Below are positions 17,876 to 27,175 of a DNA stretch of 64,000 nt, piece by piece. The notes beneath the pieces were generated by a model that worked only from the letters and a program-made list of their open reading frames with translations, was not told the origin of the DNA and did not search any database. This DNA is from Hexactinellida sp. DTS-2022. Its lineage: Eukaryota; Porifera; Hexactinellida. The stretch spans positions 558,001 to 622,000 of the forward strand of contig JAPNXP010000015.1 of the NCBI GenBank assembly GCA_028753945.1, in the 5' to 3' direction. The number at the start of each line of letters is the position of its first letter. Position 1 is the stretch's first letter. A program made the translations under genes and the position numbers.

Positions 17876-19832
17876 ATGCTACAGACGGTGAGGCTATGTG
17901 TCCGAGTGCCTCTGAGACAGACGGGCATTCGGAACTTCAGCAGGAGGGCGGAGGAGTTCAAGTTAGCTAGCAAAGCTAGAATATTAGAAGACACGGCCTT
18001 GAAGGTCCCGAGACACTTCCAGACAGCAGGTACTCAGTAGATACCGGATATAAGAACACCGGTTATAAGAACATACCGGATATAAGAACACCGGATATAA
18101 GAACATACTGGATATAAGAACATTATATTGGAAAACGCTTTCCATATAGCCTGTATAATTTATGCCAGTTATAAGAACATATGTGTTATAAGAACACTAT
18201 ATGCAGTTCTTATATCCGGTATCCACTGTATCTATCTATCAATACTAACGATGTGACTATGTTATATTGTACTATTTGTACTGATTGTATTGTCTAACAG
18301 AGAAACTGGGCAAGGGCCTGCTGGCAGGGGCGAGCGGAGCCGGACTGCTGGCACTCTGCTATTACGGCTCCGGAATGTCCGGACAGGAGTCAGCAGCCGA
18401 CAGAGCCATGTTAGTTCAGCCAATATAATTAAGGATATACGTGCAGTAGAACCTCGTTAGTACGAACACGGTTAATGCGAATTTACGGATAATACAAACA
18501 ACAGTACCATACAATCAAGCCCCTACAATGGCTATTCAAAGGGTATTACTCCGTTTTAAACGAACTCCGGATAAAGCGAGCAAATTTTACTGTCCGTTGG
18601 TGTTCTTATTCACGAGGTTCTACTGTATATTTATGTTTGATTGTATATCTATTTCTTCAGTTTGTGGCCTCCCTATGTGAAAGAGCGCATTAACTCCACC
18701 TATGGTTACCTAGCTGGTAGCTTGGCATTCACAGCTGCTTCGGCAGCGCTGTTCTCCCGATCAGCCAGGGGAATGGCATTCCTAACCTCCAGACCTTATG
18801 TGGTCAGTTATAAGAGCAGTATTTACCATTTACGGGCTATTTATTTCTATATTTATCTGTATCTCAGTCCCTAGGCCTATTTCTAGTCGGTACCATTGGA
18901 TCTAGCATGGTATGCAGATCCCTCCCGTACTCCCCGGAGTATTTGCTGCCTAAGCTGGTATCATTCAGCACCATGTGTGGAGTAGCAGGCATAGCATTAG
19001 CACCTCTAACATTCCTAGGAGGCCCTCTCATTGTCAGGTAAGCTTACTCATAATTAACAGCTTGAATCTACTTATGTTTGCTTGTTAGAGCCGCGATGTA
19101 CACAGCTGGCGTGGTGGGCGGCCTCTCGCTCACAGCAGCCACCGCTCCCAGCGACAAGTTCCTATCCATGACGGGCCCCCTCTCTATAGGGCTAGGGGTC
19201 GTCTGTGTCTCTGCTATAGGTAGGTAGTAGTGACTAGCTTATGTATGCAGTAGACTCTCGTTAGTACCAACACAGGCGATCGGTTAAGGAGTTCAAGGTT
19301 TAATCCCCTAGTCTATACAAATACAGTGAACTCCCGTTATAAGGAAGTAGGATATAACGAAATACCAGCTTATAACGAAATGGGAATTTCCCCCCAGAGC
19401 ACTAAATGCATGAATTATTATCCGCTTATAACGAATACCCGGATATAACGAAGGAATTTAAAGGTCACACACACTTCGTTATAACGAGAGTTGACTATAT
19501 GTACATGCAAATGATACGAATTTCCGGATAATACGGACAAATTACGACGGTCCCCTGTTGTTCGTATTAACGAGAGTATGTTAGTTAGAATAGTGTTTAC
19601 TTATTCCAAACAGGCGGCCTGTTTCTCCCTGTCACGAGTGTGGTTGGCAGCACTCTCTACTCAGTTAGACTCTACGGGGGCCTGGTGCTATTCTCGGGGC
19701 TAATGCTATATGACACACAGAGAGTCATTAAGTACGCAGAAATGAGTCCCACCTACGACCCAATCAACGCGTGAGTCCCTCATACATACCGTTAATACTA
19801 TGTATAATAGGCAACTGGATAGATACAACTAG
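17876..19832 (+). CDS. GHITM: Mitochondrial inner-membrane protein GHITM/TMBIM5
   Basis: Exons 17876-18029, 18301-18409, 18661-18802, 18868-19037, 19089-19219 and 19614-19770 join in frame. The N-terminus is an Arg-rich presequence (MLQTVRLCVRVPLRQTG). Then come Bax-inhibitor-1-family membrane segments: ALCYYGSG, WPPYVKERINSTYGYLAGS, LAPLTFLGGPLI, RAAMYTAGVVGGLSLTAATAPS and YGGLVLFSGLMLYDTQ, ending at YDPIN. TMBIM5 sits in the mitochondrial inner membrane and affects cristae and Ca2+/H+ exchange. The end is uncertain. Unspliced, the frame stops at 19774. A 40-nt intron would add exon 19811-19832 and six or seven residues. Either way the last family helix (about 25 residues) is missing. Introns 1, 2 and 5 are mostly MITE sequence. 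Confidence 0.9.
18035..18228. mobile_element. MITE family B in GHITM intron 1
   Basis: The left end CAGTAGATACCGGATATAAG and right end (reverse of CAGTGGATACCGGATATAAG) form inverted repeats. The left half repeats CCGGATATAAGAACA at least four times. The right end is followed by TA. It starts 5 nt after the intron donor GT and fills 194 of the intron's 271 nt. Confidence 0.85.
18444..18625. mobile_element. MITE family A in GHITM intron 2
   Basis: The left end CAGTAGAACCTCGTTAGTAC and right end (reverse of CAGTAGAACCTCGTGAATA) are inverted repeats; the right end is followed by TA. It fills 182 of the intron's 251 nt. Confidence 0.85.
19248..19580. mobile_element. MITE family A in GHITM intron 5, split by a nested element
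   Basis: The outer left end CAGTAGACTCTCGTTAGTAC and right-end CGTATTAACGAGAGT near 19562-19577 belong to family A. Between them is a complete family C element (19324-19497). The pair fills about 85% of the 394-nt intron. Confidence 0.8.
19324..19497. mobile_element. MITE family C nested inside a family A copy
   Basis: Flanked by TA on both sides, with left end CAGTGAACTCCCGTTATAAG and right end the reverse of TAGTCAACTCTCGTTATAAC. The interior (CCCCAGAGCACTAAATG, GGATATAACGAA) is shared with the copy at 62813-62972, which shows they are one family. Confidence 0.85.
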
Positions 19833-19851
19833 ATGCGTTAGGAATTCGGAA

Positions 19852-21585
19852 TTATTTTGGCTTCTCTGCTTCAGCTCCTCGAGACTCCTCTTTTCCCGCC
19901 TGATCAGCTGTTTCTGTCTCAGTCGAATTCTCCAAATCTTCTTTCGTAATATGCATTTTAAAATATATCTCTTCTAGCCGCTTGGCTTCTGCTTTCAGTT
20001 TCTTATTCCGATCGTATATTTCCTGAATTCTCTTTTCGAAGTGGAGTATCTCGTCCTCCAGCCCGCTGTCCTTGAGGAACATCCGGTCCCAACAGGTCAG
20101 ACTGAATGGGTAGGTGCCCGGCCAGAGACAGGCCAGGTTTTCCTCAAACATCGGGTTAAGAAACGAATCTCTCACTGAGTGTATGTAGGCCCATAGGGAG
20201 GAGGTCCTCTCGTCCAAGTGGTGCTCTCTTCTCTCCTTCATAGAGTTGCCCAGGAAGGTACCGTACTCGGACGCGTGTGTATGCTCGTGAATTAGGTGCA
20301 ACATAGTCTCTTTGAACTCGAACGATCGCACGTACTGTCGCATTATCTGCCATACGCAGTCCAGGAATAGGAGGAAGGTGGGCGCGCGTCCCTTCTCCCG
20401 CGTGCTCTCCAGAAGTCCGGCGGTCCGCGTCCGGAACGGGTACCCGCCCATGACCCACTCGCGGATTATGAGCTCGAGGAACCCCTCCAGTGACCGCGTG
20501 TATGGGTCTACAATAATCTGCGCTAGCGAGGTGAGCAGCAGTGTGTTGTCCGTGCCCTTCGTCCCGTGCACTAGCACGCTGCTCGAATCGGTCTCCAGGA
20601 ACCCAGCTAGCTTCAGTGCGTTCTGTATAGCCTGCATGACGTAGGAGTACCACTTGGTGTTTCCCAGGGCTGTGAACCAGTGCGGGCCGCTGTTAGACGT
20701 GTCCCGCTCGAAACAGAGTTTGTAAAACTTCTCGTAGTTCTCCACCATCGTCTCGGGCCTCTCCAGGTCGCAGTACTCCAGCAGCCAGTGAGGGTACATC
20801 CCTGGCTGCTCCGCCCCGCCCCCCTTAGACACCCACTGACTCGCGACGGACTTCGTACGCGTGTCGAGTATCCGCCCCCGTTTCCTAGCGACGAGACAGG
20901 CGTTCAGCAATCTCTTGTCCGCCTCGCATCTCTTCTGAGTGCTCCCTATCAGCGGCTGTCCGGAGCGCAGGAGGGAGGCCCCGGTTTTGCTGTGGTAGTA
21001 CACAACGATTGGGAACCGAGCCCCGTGTCTGAACTTGGCTGATTCCTTCAGAATATCCTCAGTGCACATCGCCGGGACAATTACCTCGGTGGGGTAGGAC
21101 GGACACACGGCATACCCGCGGTTTATATCGGAAACTATGAATTTCCCCGGGGGGCACTGCCACCTTGATAGGACATCAGAATATCCGTTCCATGGGTAGG
21201 CCAGGGGGCAGCTGAGCTCGACACGCGGATGGTAGAGCAGCGGGAAGTATATGTCTATGTTGTTCAGGTCCTGGAGATTGGAGAGCCGCTCTATTGACTT
21301 GGCTATAACAGTCATTTCCTCTTGAGAGGGTAACTCGAATTTGTATTCCATAAACGTTTTAGTTTTAATCAACAGCTGGCATCGAGCTCCATCCTGTAAC
21401 ACGTGTTTTTCTATCTTTTCGAATAGTGTGTATAGCAGCGTTAGTGTAATATCGTTGTTGTAGAATAGGAGATTGTGTGCTGTTATGTTCAATGTTCCTT
21501 CTACAATGTTCTTACCCTTTGGGCCTTGGAAAAAATATACTACATTTATTTTTGGGATTACTATGAAGTCTGTTGGATCCGACAT
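19852..21585 (-). CDS. MTMR9: Myotubularin-related pseudophosphatase MTMR9
   Basis: The 577-residue, intronless protein (human 549) has an N-terminal PH-GRAM domain (residues about 1-110). A myotubularin phosphatase-like domain follows and a C-terminal coiled coil (ILHFEKRIQEIYDRNKKLKAEAKRLEE). The active-site loop near residue 338 reads VHGTKGTDNT in place of the catalytic HCSDGWDRT. The nucleophilic Cys and the Arg are therefore absent, exactly as in animal MTMR9. Nearby segments LLFLDCVWQIMRQ and FEFKE...HTHASEYGTFLGN also match. MTMR9 does not hydrolyse phosphoinositides itself but dimerises with active MTMR6/7/8 and stimulates them. Its stop codon is 20-78 bp from the GHITM stop on the other strand, so the 3' UTRs must overlap. 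Confidence 0.94.
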   Translation of the reverse strand: MSDPTDFIVIPKINVVYFFQGPKGKNIVEGTLNITAHNLLFYNNDITLTLLYTLFEKIEKHVLQDGARCQLLIKTKTFMEYKFELPSQEEMTVIAKSIERLSNLQDLNNIDIYFPLLYHPRVELSCPLAYPWNGYSDVLSRWQCPPGKFIVSDINRGYAVCPSYPTEVIVPAMCTEDILKESAKFRHGARFPIVVYYHSKTGASLLRSGQPLIGSTQKRCEADKRLLNACLVARKRGRILDTRTKSVASQWVSKGGGAEQPGMYPHWLLEYCDLERPETMVENYEKFYKLCFERDTSNSGPHWFTALGNTKWYSYVMQAIQNALKLAGFLETDSSSVLVHGTKGTDNTLLLTSLAQIIVDPYTRSLEGFLELIIREWVMGGYPFRTRTAGLLESTREKGRAPTFLLFLDCVWQIMRQYVRSFEFKETMLHLIHEHTHASEYGTFLGNSMKERREHHLDERTSSLWAYIHSVRDSFLNPMFEENLACLWPGTYPFSLTCWDRMFLKDSGLEDEILHFEKRIQEIYDRNKKLKAEAKRLEEIYFKMHITKEDLENSTETETADQAGKEESRGAEAEKPK

Positions 21586-22080
21586 GTTTTGTGTGAGATT
21601 TCAGAGCTACTTTCAGTTAGAATCTCAAGTTTACCTATAAATCCATAGAACCCATTAAAATACATGTTTGGTTAATATACTTTTTAAGGGCTTACTTATA
21701 CGGCAAATACCATTTCAATATTTAAACCTGGTTTCACAACGAAGTTTTATGTAAAATAATACTTTACCTGTAAAAGTACATTATAAGAAAAGGTGTTAAT
21801 AGATATAAAAGTTATACCTAATTATAATTATTTAGGTGTCTTGGGATCTACTGGAACACAATCAACATATTTGTAAGAATAGTAACCATTCTTTCTGGGA
21901 GCTCGAGAAGAAAATAGGACCGAATTGATCCACGTACTGTCTTACCCTCTTATCAGATGTATTAGCTAATTAATTAATAACAGAAATAACATACAAAGTT
22001 TATACATTTTTACAATAACGGGATATAATACAAACTAATATTTAGTTTAAGAACGCATCACTCACTGTTCACGTATTCGC
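21586..22080. other. Intergenic, MTMR9 5' flank
   Basis: This 495-bp AT-rich spacer lies upstream of MTMR9 and downstream of the CABIT/SAM gene, both on the minus strand. I see no gene, repeat or clear promoter element. Confidence 0.4.
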
Positions 22081-24027
22081 TCATAGACGTTGGTAGAGTC
22101 GTTCGTTAGTTTCTTGCGGCTTTATTTGCTTGATACTGTCCAAACTCATGTAGTGACTAATGTCTTGCTGTAAATTTAGTTTTTCGATTATTTTTAGAAT
22201 CTTTTTCTTATGGAGTCCGCTCATAACTCCCAAGTCATTCTCCAATATGGGTCCATCCAGGACCGACAGAATCTCCCCGTTCACCCCCTCTTCCACGAAC
22301 CTATCTGTGTACTGCGATAGATTCAGATTATCCAATAATTCCTTAACTTCCTGGACGGTGTACTCATCCAGTCTCCTGTCCGCATCGCTCTTAACACTCG
22401 CCTGTTTAGCGACAAGTCTCGGATCGCTGTACCTGTCTGAGTCCGCTTCTGCATAGAGATTATTGTCAGCTGTCGATGCGTAGTACTCAGGATTGTCATT
22501 TGGGATGTTAGCCATCTGTTGTTGTCCTGTTTGTGGGATGGGAGGCAGATCTCGTTCCGCTAGGAGCTCTTTGATGTAGCGATCCTTTTGCTCACACTTT
22601 TCGTTCAATCCTGCAATTATTTCGTCAAGTTTGTGTGCCATTCTCTCCAGGTCACCATTCCGTTTCCTCTCTTCGTTCAGGTCCTTTTTCAGTTTATTGT
22701 ATTCCACTCTTGGCACATGGTTGGGCGGCGCTTTGATAGGTGGATTCATTTGTACGATGTTAGGCGTATGTATTCCTTTCAGGATTGCCATTCCCGGAAA
22801 AGACTTGGTCGCTGGAAGTTCTACGTGTTTGCCTTTCCTCACGTAGTCCGCTAATATCCCATAGTCCTCTTCCTTTCTGATGAACTTCCTAGAGTCCTTA
22901 AACGCGGAGTAAATCTCTTCTTTCGTTTGGTACACCTTGTTTTCAGGTTTCCCTAGGATCTGAAGTTCGATATCCAAATCAAGCGGGATCTCAACCAGTG
23001 CATCTTCCGCCTCATCGCTTCCCACATAAATAGTCTTATCTTCGTACACGTGAGATACCAGCATTTGTCCGTGTCGCATTTCTAACAGTGTGTGTGCTCT
23101 GTTATTCGAGGTGTACTTGTTATTGCACTGAGGGTAGAGGTATACTCTTTGGGGGAAGTTACACTTCGGGATTGCGTGCTCCATTTTCTCGCTGGTTAGC
23201 GAGAGCCGCAGACTGAATTGCTCTGTGTCATACTCAGTGAGAACTACGTCTTTCCCTTCGGTGGTTCGGAATATCACGTTCAGTGGCGTTCCGCTTTCTT
23301 CGTCATAGTTAATGCTAATGACCTCCAAAAGATCGCCGATCTTAACAGAGATCCCGTTCCGTGTGAAGTTGTTCCTGGCCGCTACCCTCTTGGGGGTGGG
23401 GTTGAGACTCAGCAAGGAGGTCACCGACTCCTGCGTGCGCGGGTCGAACTCCAGGCGCTCGCTGAGGAGGGAAACGAGATGGTTTTCGTTGACGGGAATC
23501 TCGAAAATACTGCCATTGTGGTCAACTCCGCACACTGTCTTGTAGTCTGTGAGGAAACATATTACGAACTTCTCTCCCTCTGAAAGGGTGTAGAGCTCGT
23601 TGTCCCCGTAGAACCCTCGCGAAACCTTAACTGCGATAGGAAACTGGCTGCGGAACTTATCAGAAAATTCTTGGACTTTGAAATTCTTACCGAGGTACTT
23701 GGGCATAGCGGTCAGTTTGACGGGTATCTTCTCCACCGGCTCAGCGTCCACTGGGGTAGGGAGGACCGCCTTGTGAAGGTATTTCCCTTTCCTCTCTTGG
23801 GGACGAGGAGGGAGAAATGGAAGTTGCTTAGTATCAACGGAGGACACTGATTTTGTTTTTTTAACTCTTTCAAATGTTGGACTGTTCTCTTCATTATTCA
23901 TGTCTGGAATTTCATAAACTATTTTGTCATTTCCCCTTGCAGGTGGTTCCTGGTTCGAGAGGGAGACCGACCGATTTTTCTTTATAATGTCCATAATATC
24001 GGCGGATGGTGGTACATCATCACTCAT
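22081..24027 (-). CDS. CABIT-like/SAM adaptor protein A (GAREM-like)
   Basis: From the first ATG (24027) the protein is 648 residues in one exon; the frame extends to 24108 without an ATG. Residues about 105-400 are two beta-rich repeats with motifs such as GDLLEVIS, FPQRVYLYP and LVEIPLDLDIELQILGKP, resembling the CABIT domain of GAREM and Themis. A coiled coil follows (about 445-495), then a Pro/Tyr linker (LPPIPQTGQ, EYYASTADNNLYAEA) with possible SH3 and SH2 sites. A clear SAM domain ends the protein (VQEVKELLDNLNLSQY...LENDLGVMSGLHKKKILKII). GAREM proteins are Grb2-binding adaptors in EGFR/ERK signalling. A similar role here is inference. The next gene upstream is its diverged tandem paralogue. 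Confidence 0.68.
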   Translation of the reverse strand: MSDDVPPSADIMDIIKKNRSVSLSNQEPPARGNDKIVYEIPDMNNEENSPTFERVKKTKSVSSVDTKQLPFLPPRPQERKGKYLHKAVLPTPVDAEPVEKIPVKLTAMPKYLGKNFKVQEFSDKFRSQFPIAVKVSRGFYGDNELYTLSEGEKFVICFLTDYKTVCGVDHNGSIFEIPVNENHLVSLLSERLEFDPRTQESVTSLLSLNPTPKRVAARNNFTRNGISVKIGDLLEVISINYDEESGTPLNVIFRTTEGKDVVLTEYDTEQFSLRLSLTSEKMEHAIPKCNFPQRVYLYPQCNNKYTSNNRAHTLLEMRHGQMLVSHVYEDKTIYVGSDEAEDALVEIPLDLDIELQILGKPENKVYQTKEEIYSAFKDSRKFIRKEEDYGILADYVRKGKHVELPATKSFPGMAILKGIHTPNIVQMNPPIKAPPNHVPRVEYNKLKKDLNEERKRNGDLERMAHKLDEIIAGLNEKCEQKDRYIKELLAERDLPPIPQTGQQQMANIPNDNPEYYASTADNNLYAEADSDRYSDPRLVAKQASVKSDADRRLDEYTVQEVKELLDNLNLSQYTDRFVEEGVNGEILSVLDGPILENDLGVMSGLHKKKILKIIEKLNLQQDISHYMSLDSIKQIKPQETNERLYQRL

Positions 24028-24663
24028 CTTAGCTTTTTGTAATTTCAAACAGTGCCTAATAATTATCTTCCTGCGAGCGGTGTATCCATTACATTTATAC
24101 TTGTACAAATTTGTATCTTATCTCTGTTTGCTTACGGCTCAGTTAATTAAGCGACAATTTAATTTATCATAAGAGAAACTTTCCGAATACATTTGTCCTA
24201 ATTTTACTCTTTAGATAAGTTATCCCCTTTGCAATCTTTATTTTCTAATTTTCTAATATGAGATAAATTAAATAAAAGTTAACCTCACTATGTAATTATT
24301 ATGATAGTATACTCGTCATATCTTATTATTATATCCACCTCTTTTACTAATGGTTAGGAAATATAAGGAAAATTGTAATTATTGCTCTTATCTAGTTATT
24401 CTGGAGCCCTGAGGCAACAACAAACTTCTACAATATCGGGCTTATAATAAAACACTCAAAAGGCAATTAAAATTAAAATTACAAGACCCTGTTTGTAAGT
24501 CTTAAATTCAAAACAATGCATTAGAATATTTAAACAAGGAATCTAGCTTCGTTACACTAATCAACTAGTTTTTGCAGCAACATTGCATGAAAAGCGAACA
24601 GCCTGATAAGAATAATGCAAAACAACCAATGTAAAATGAACACTTAGAAAATGGTACAATTAG
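24028..24663. other. Intergenic between the two CABIT-like/SAM genes
   Basis: This 636-bp AT-rich spacer is the upstream region of gene A and 3' flank of gene B. I see no coding or structured element. Confidence 0.4.
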
Positions 24664-26787
24664 CTAATTAATTTTTTCATAAAGCACATTTTTTCCGGAT
24701 CCATAGATATGTTGAGGGTCCACATAGAAGCTAGAGATGTCTTCCTTGTTCTTCAGTTTCTCCGCAAGCTTGATTAGCTTCCTCCGATGGAGCGCTGTCT
24801 TTATGCCGAGATCATTCTCAAGAATCCTCTCATCCAACTCCGCGAGTATTTCTGCGTTTATCCCTTCCCGGAGAAACGTATCTTTGTACTGACCGAAATT
24901 GACCTTTTCCAAAATGAAAGCTAAGTAGTGGGTTGTGCTGGTGTTATGTACTGTATCGGAATACTCACTTTCAGTCTGCTTAGGGGGCTCTCTTGGGTAG
25001 TCTTTTGGGGATTTGTAGTGAGGGTCCTTGATTGGGAGTTTGGGTTTTGTGGTCAGTGGGAGCGGATTCTGAGTCACTGGGCTCTGCGTGTTTGGAAATT
25101 CTTTTAATCCGATAGGGCTTGTGGGGGCTGACTTTCCTCCCCTAGGTAAGGCCGGGAGAATTCTCTTGGCCAGTACTGCCTTAGCCTTTACAGTCTCGTG
25201 TTCAATATTTATTGCGTTAGCTTCTGCTAATGCTACTTCTATTAGTCCGACTTTGTGTGCTAGTTCATTGTTGATAATATCTTTCTCAGAGAGGAAGTTC
25301 TCTAAAAAAATTATCTTTTCTTTCAATCGTTTGTTCTCCTCCATCAGCTGACTACTGGCGGGGGAATTTACAACCTCAATCGGTTTCTCTTTAATGTTTA
25401 GTTCTTGTATTGTCTCGTATTCTATCTGGGGGGCGTTATTTTTTAATTTGGGTAGATTTTCTGTTGTGCAATAAACGAGGTCTTTCTTCGCTGCTTTCTT
25501 GTCTGAGATTTGTTTTGTTTTGTTTCCTTTGGGTTTAACTAGGGGAGGTGTTTTGCTGTGATTAAAAACTTCATAGTCTTTAGATTTTGAGAATAAATTT
25601 TTCGATTTTCCCGGTTGCGGTGTAGATGGCTTTTCTGCTTTGAGGGGTCGCTGTTCGTAAATTTTTTTGCACCCATAGCTAGTCAGGTCTGAGGTGGAGT
25701 TTGATCTCCCTCTGATTGTCAATGGGGTTGGGGAAGGGGATTTTTCTGGTTTTTTATCTTCAGCAATTTTAAAACTTTTGCTGAATAGAAGTTCTAGCTT
25801 TTTGAAAACCAAATTAGAATCTTCAGGCTTTCCTATGATTCTGAATGTAAGTGGCAAATTTAAGGGAAGCTCAACCAATGTGTCTTCACCACGGAGTGAG
25901 GATTTAACGTCGCCTTTGTAATGACATGCTACGAACATTTTCTTGGAGAAGCAATCGATGAGAGTGCAGAGTTCCTTTTTAATGACTTTTCCTGCTTTTG
26001 TTTTGTCGATTAGAATAACTGTCTGTGGGAAGATACACGATTCAATAGCGATTGTTAACGGCAGACTGCGAGCTGATATTGAGCAACTAAACGTAACTTT
26101 CATGTTCCTAGGAAGTTCAACATCTTCCCCGCTTAGAGTTTGTACGCTCAAGTACTTCGCGTTTGGGTCTCGTCTGCCTACGTTTATTTCTAGCATTTGG
26201 TTCTCTGCAACTTTAATGCCATTTATTTCGAATTTCGAATTAGCAATAATTCTATTTGGCAACCGTACCATTCCCAAAATTCCCTTCACGGTCTCATGTG
26301 TTTTCTTGTTTAATTCTGCATCTAAGTTTACCAGTGTTACTTCATATTGCGAGTTGATCGGAATATTGTACATATCCGTATCTTCCGCCTTGACACAAGT
26401 GACGTAGTTGGTCATTATCTTAGAGCAGATCAGTACCTCTTCGTTTTGCGCGAAAGTATTATTATCGTCCTTCCCGCTTACGCCGTCGATCACCACCACG
26501 ATTATAGGCAGCTGCAGAGTTTTATCGAGGCTTAGCGAAAATAAATTGAAAGTACGAAGGCTAGTCTTGTTTATTGCAACCGATTTAAGTGGTTTTATTC
26601 TAGGCGGTAGGAGCGGGGAACTTATATCTTCATTTAGCCAATCTTTTATGATATTTCCAACATTTTTTTTCGGATTATCTTCATCATCTTCCCCAGAAGA
26701 CATGACGTCATAAATAATATCATTTTCATCCGATAACTCGGAGCAAGAACTTGAGCGTTTATGTTCTCGTAAAATTCTCTTCGCCAT
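24664..26787 (-). CDS. CABIT-like/SAM adaptor protein B, diverged paralogue of A
   Basis: This 707-residue single-exon gene has the same order as its neighbour: acidic/Ser N-terminus, two CABIT-like beta repeats (FPQTVILIDKTKAG, GEDTLVELPLNLPLTFRIIGKPED), a Lys/Ser/Pro linker, a coiled coil (about 480-540) and a SAM domain near the end (LAFILEKVNFGQY...LENDLGIKTALHRRKLIKLAEKL). The short tail after SAM is also shared: both have a D-I-S segment and end in LYxxx. The LVEIPL/LVELPL and IGKP/LGKP blocks align in the two proteins, which supports tandem duplication. The rest has diverged strongly, and the codons are more AT-rich than in most neighbours. It lacks the YxxxN-type tyrosines of copy A. 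Confidence 0.65.
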   Translation of the reverse strand: MAKRILREHKRSSSCSELSDENDIIYDVMSSGEDDEDNPKKNVGNIIKDWLNEDISSPLLPPRIKPLKSVAINKTSLRTFNLFSLSLDKTLQLPIIVVVIDGVSGKDDNNTFAQNEEVLICSKIMTNYVTCVKAEDTDMYNIPINSQYEVTLVNLDAELNKKTHETVKGILGMVRLPNRIIANSKFEINGIKVAENQMLEINVGRRDPNAKYLSVQTLSGEDVELPRNMKVTFSCSISARSLPLTIAIESCIFPQTVILIDKTKAGKVIKKELCTLIDCFSKKMFVACHYKGDVKSSLRGEDTLVELPLNLPLTFRIIGKPEDSNLVFKKLELLFSKSFKIAEDKKPEKSPSPTPLTIRGRSNSTSDLTSYGCKKIYEQRPLKAEKPSTPQPGKSKNLFSKSKDYEVFNHSKTPPLVKPKGNKTKQISDKKAAKKDLVYCTTENLPKLKNNAPQIEYETIQELNIKEKPIEVVNSPASSQLMEENKRLKEKIIFLENFLSEKDIINNELAHKVGLIEVALAEANAINIEHETVKAKAVLAKRILPALPRGGKSAPTSPIGLKEFPNTQSPVTQNPLPLTTKPKLPIKDPHYKSPKDYPREPPKQTESEYSDTVHNTSTTHYLAFILEKVNFGQYKDTFLREGINAEILAELDERILENDLGIKTALHRRKLIKLAEKLKNKEDISSFYVDPQHIYGSGKNVLYEKIN

Positions 26788-27175
26788 ACTTGAAATTACA
26801 ACTCAGTACTAATGCCACCATACCGTACCTACTTATATTATACTGTAAGCTGATACACTTTCTGATGATGGTCAAATGCTTTCTCTCTGCTATGATTTAC
26901 AATAACGTATATTTTAATCAAGTCCCGTTTCTTATCATGGCGGCATTGAAACTTTAGATTGAACCACAAAATAGCATTTTTTTCCGTTAACAAGACAGTC
27001 TAAATTGGATTATCATATATACCTGTGTTGTTTAGCACACATTGATATCTCTGCTAAGAAAGGGCGATATATAATTACCCTGAGCTTATCGGAGTGAGCA
27101 TTTTAGATGCTGTTTTTCTATTGCAGCTAGGAGTAAAAGCATTTTAATTATTGAATAATACTAATAATTAGAGAA
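26788..27175. promoter_or_regulatory. Bidirectional intergenic region
   Basis: This 388-bp AT-rich stretch separates two divergent start codons, the CABIT-like/SAM gene B (minus) and the NT-C2/PH gene (plus). It must hold both promoters. I see no specific motif to single out. Confidence 0.45.

Noticed and set aside
19852..21585. Loss of the phosphatase Cys in MTMR9 as a damaging mutation
   Set aside because: The same loss is characteristic of MTMR9 in animals, so it is a family feature and not a defect of this copy.
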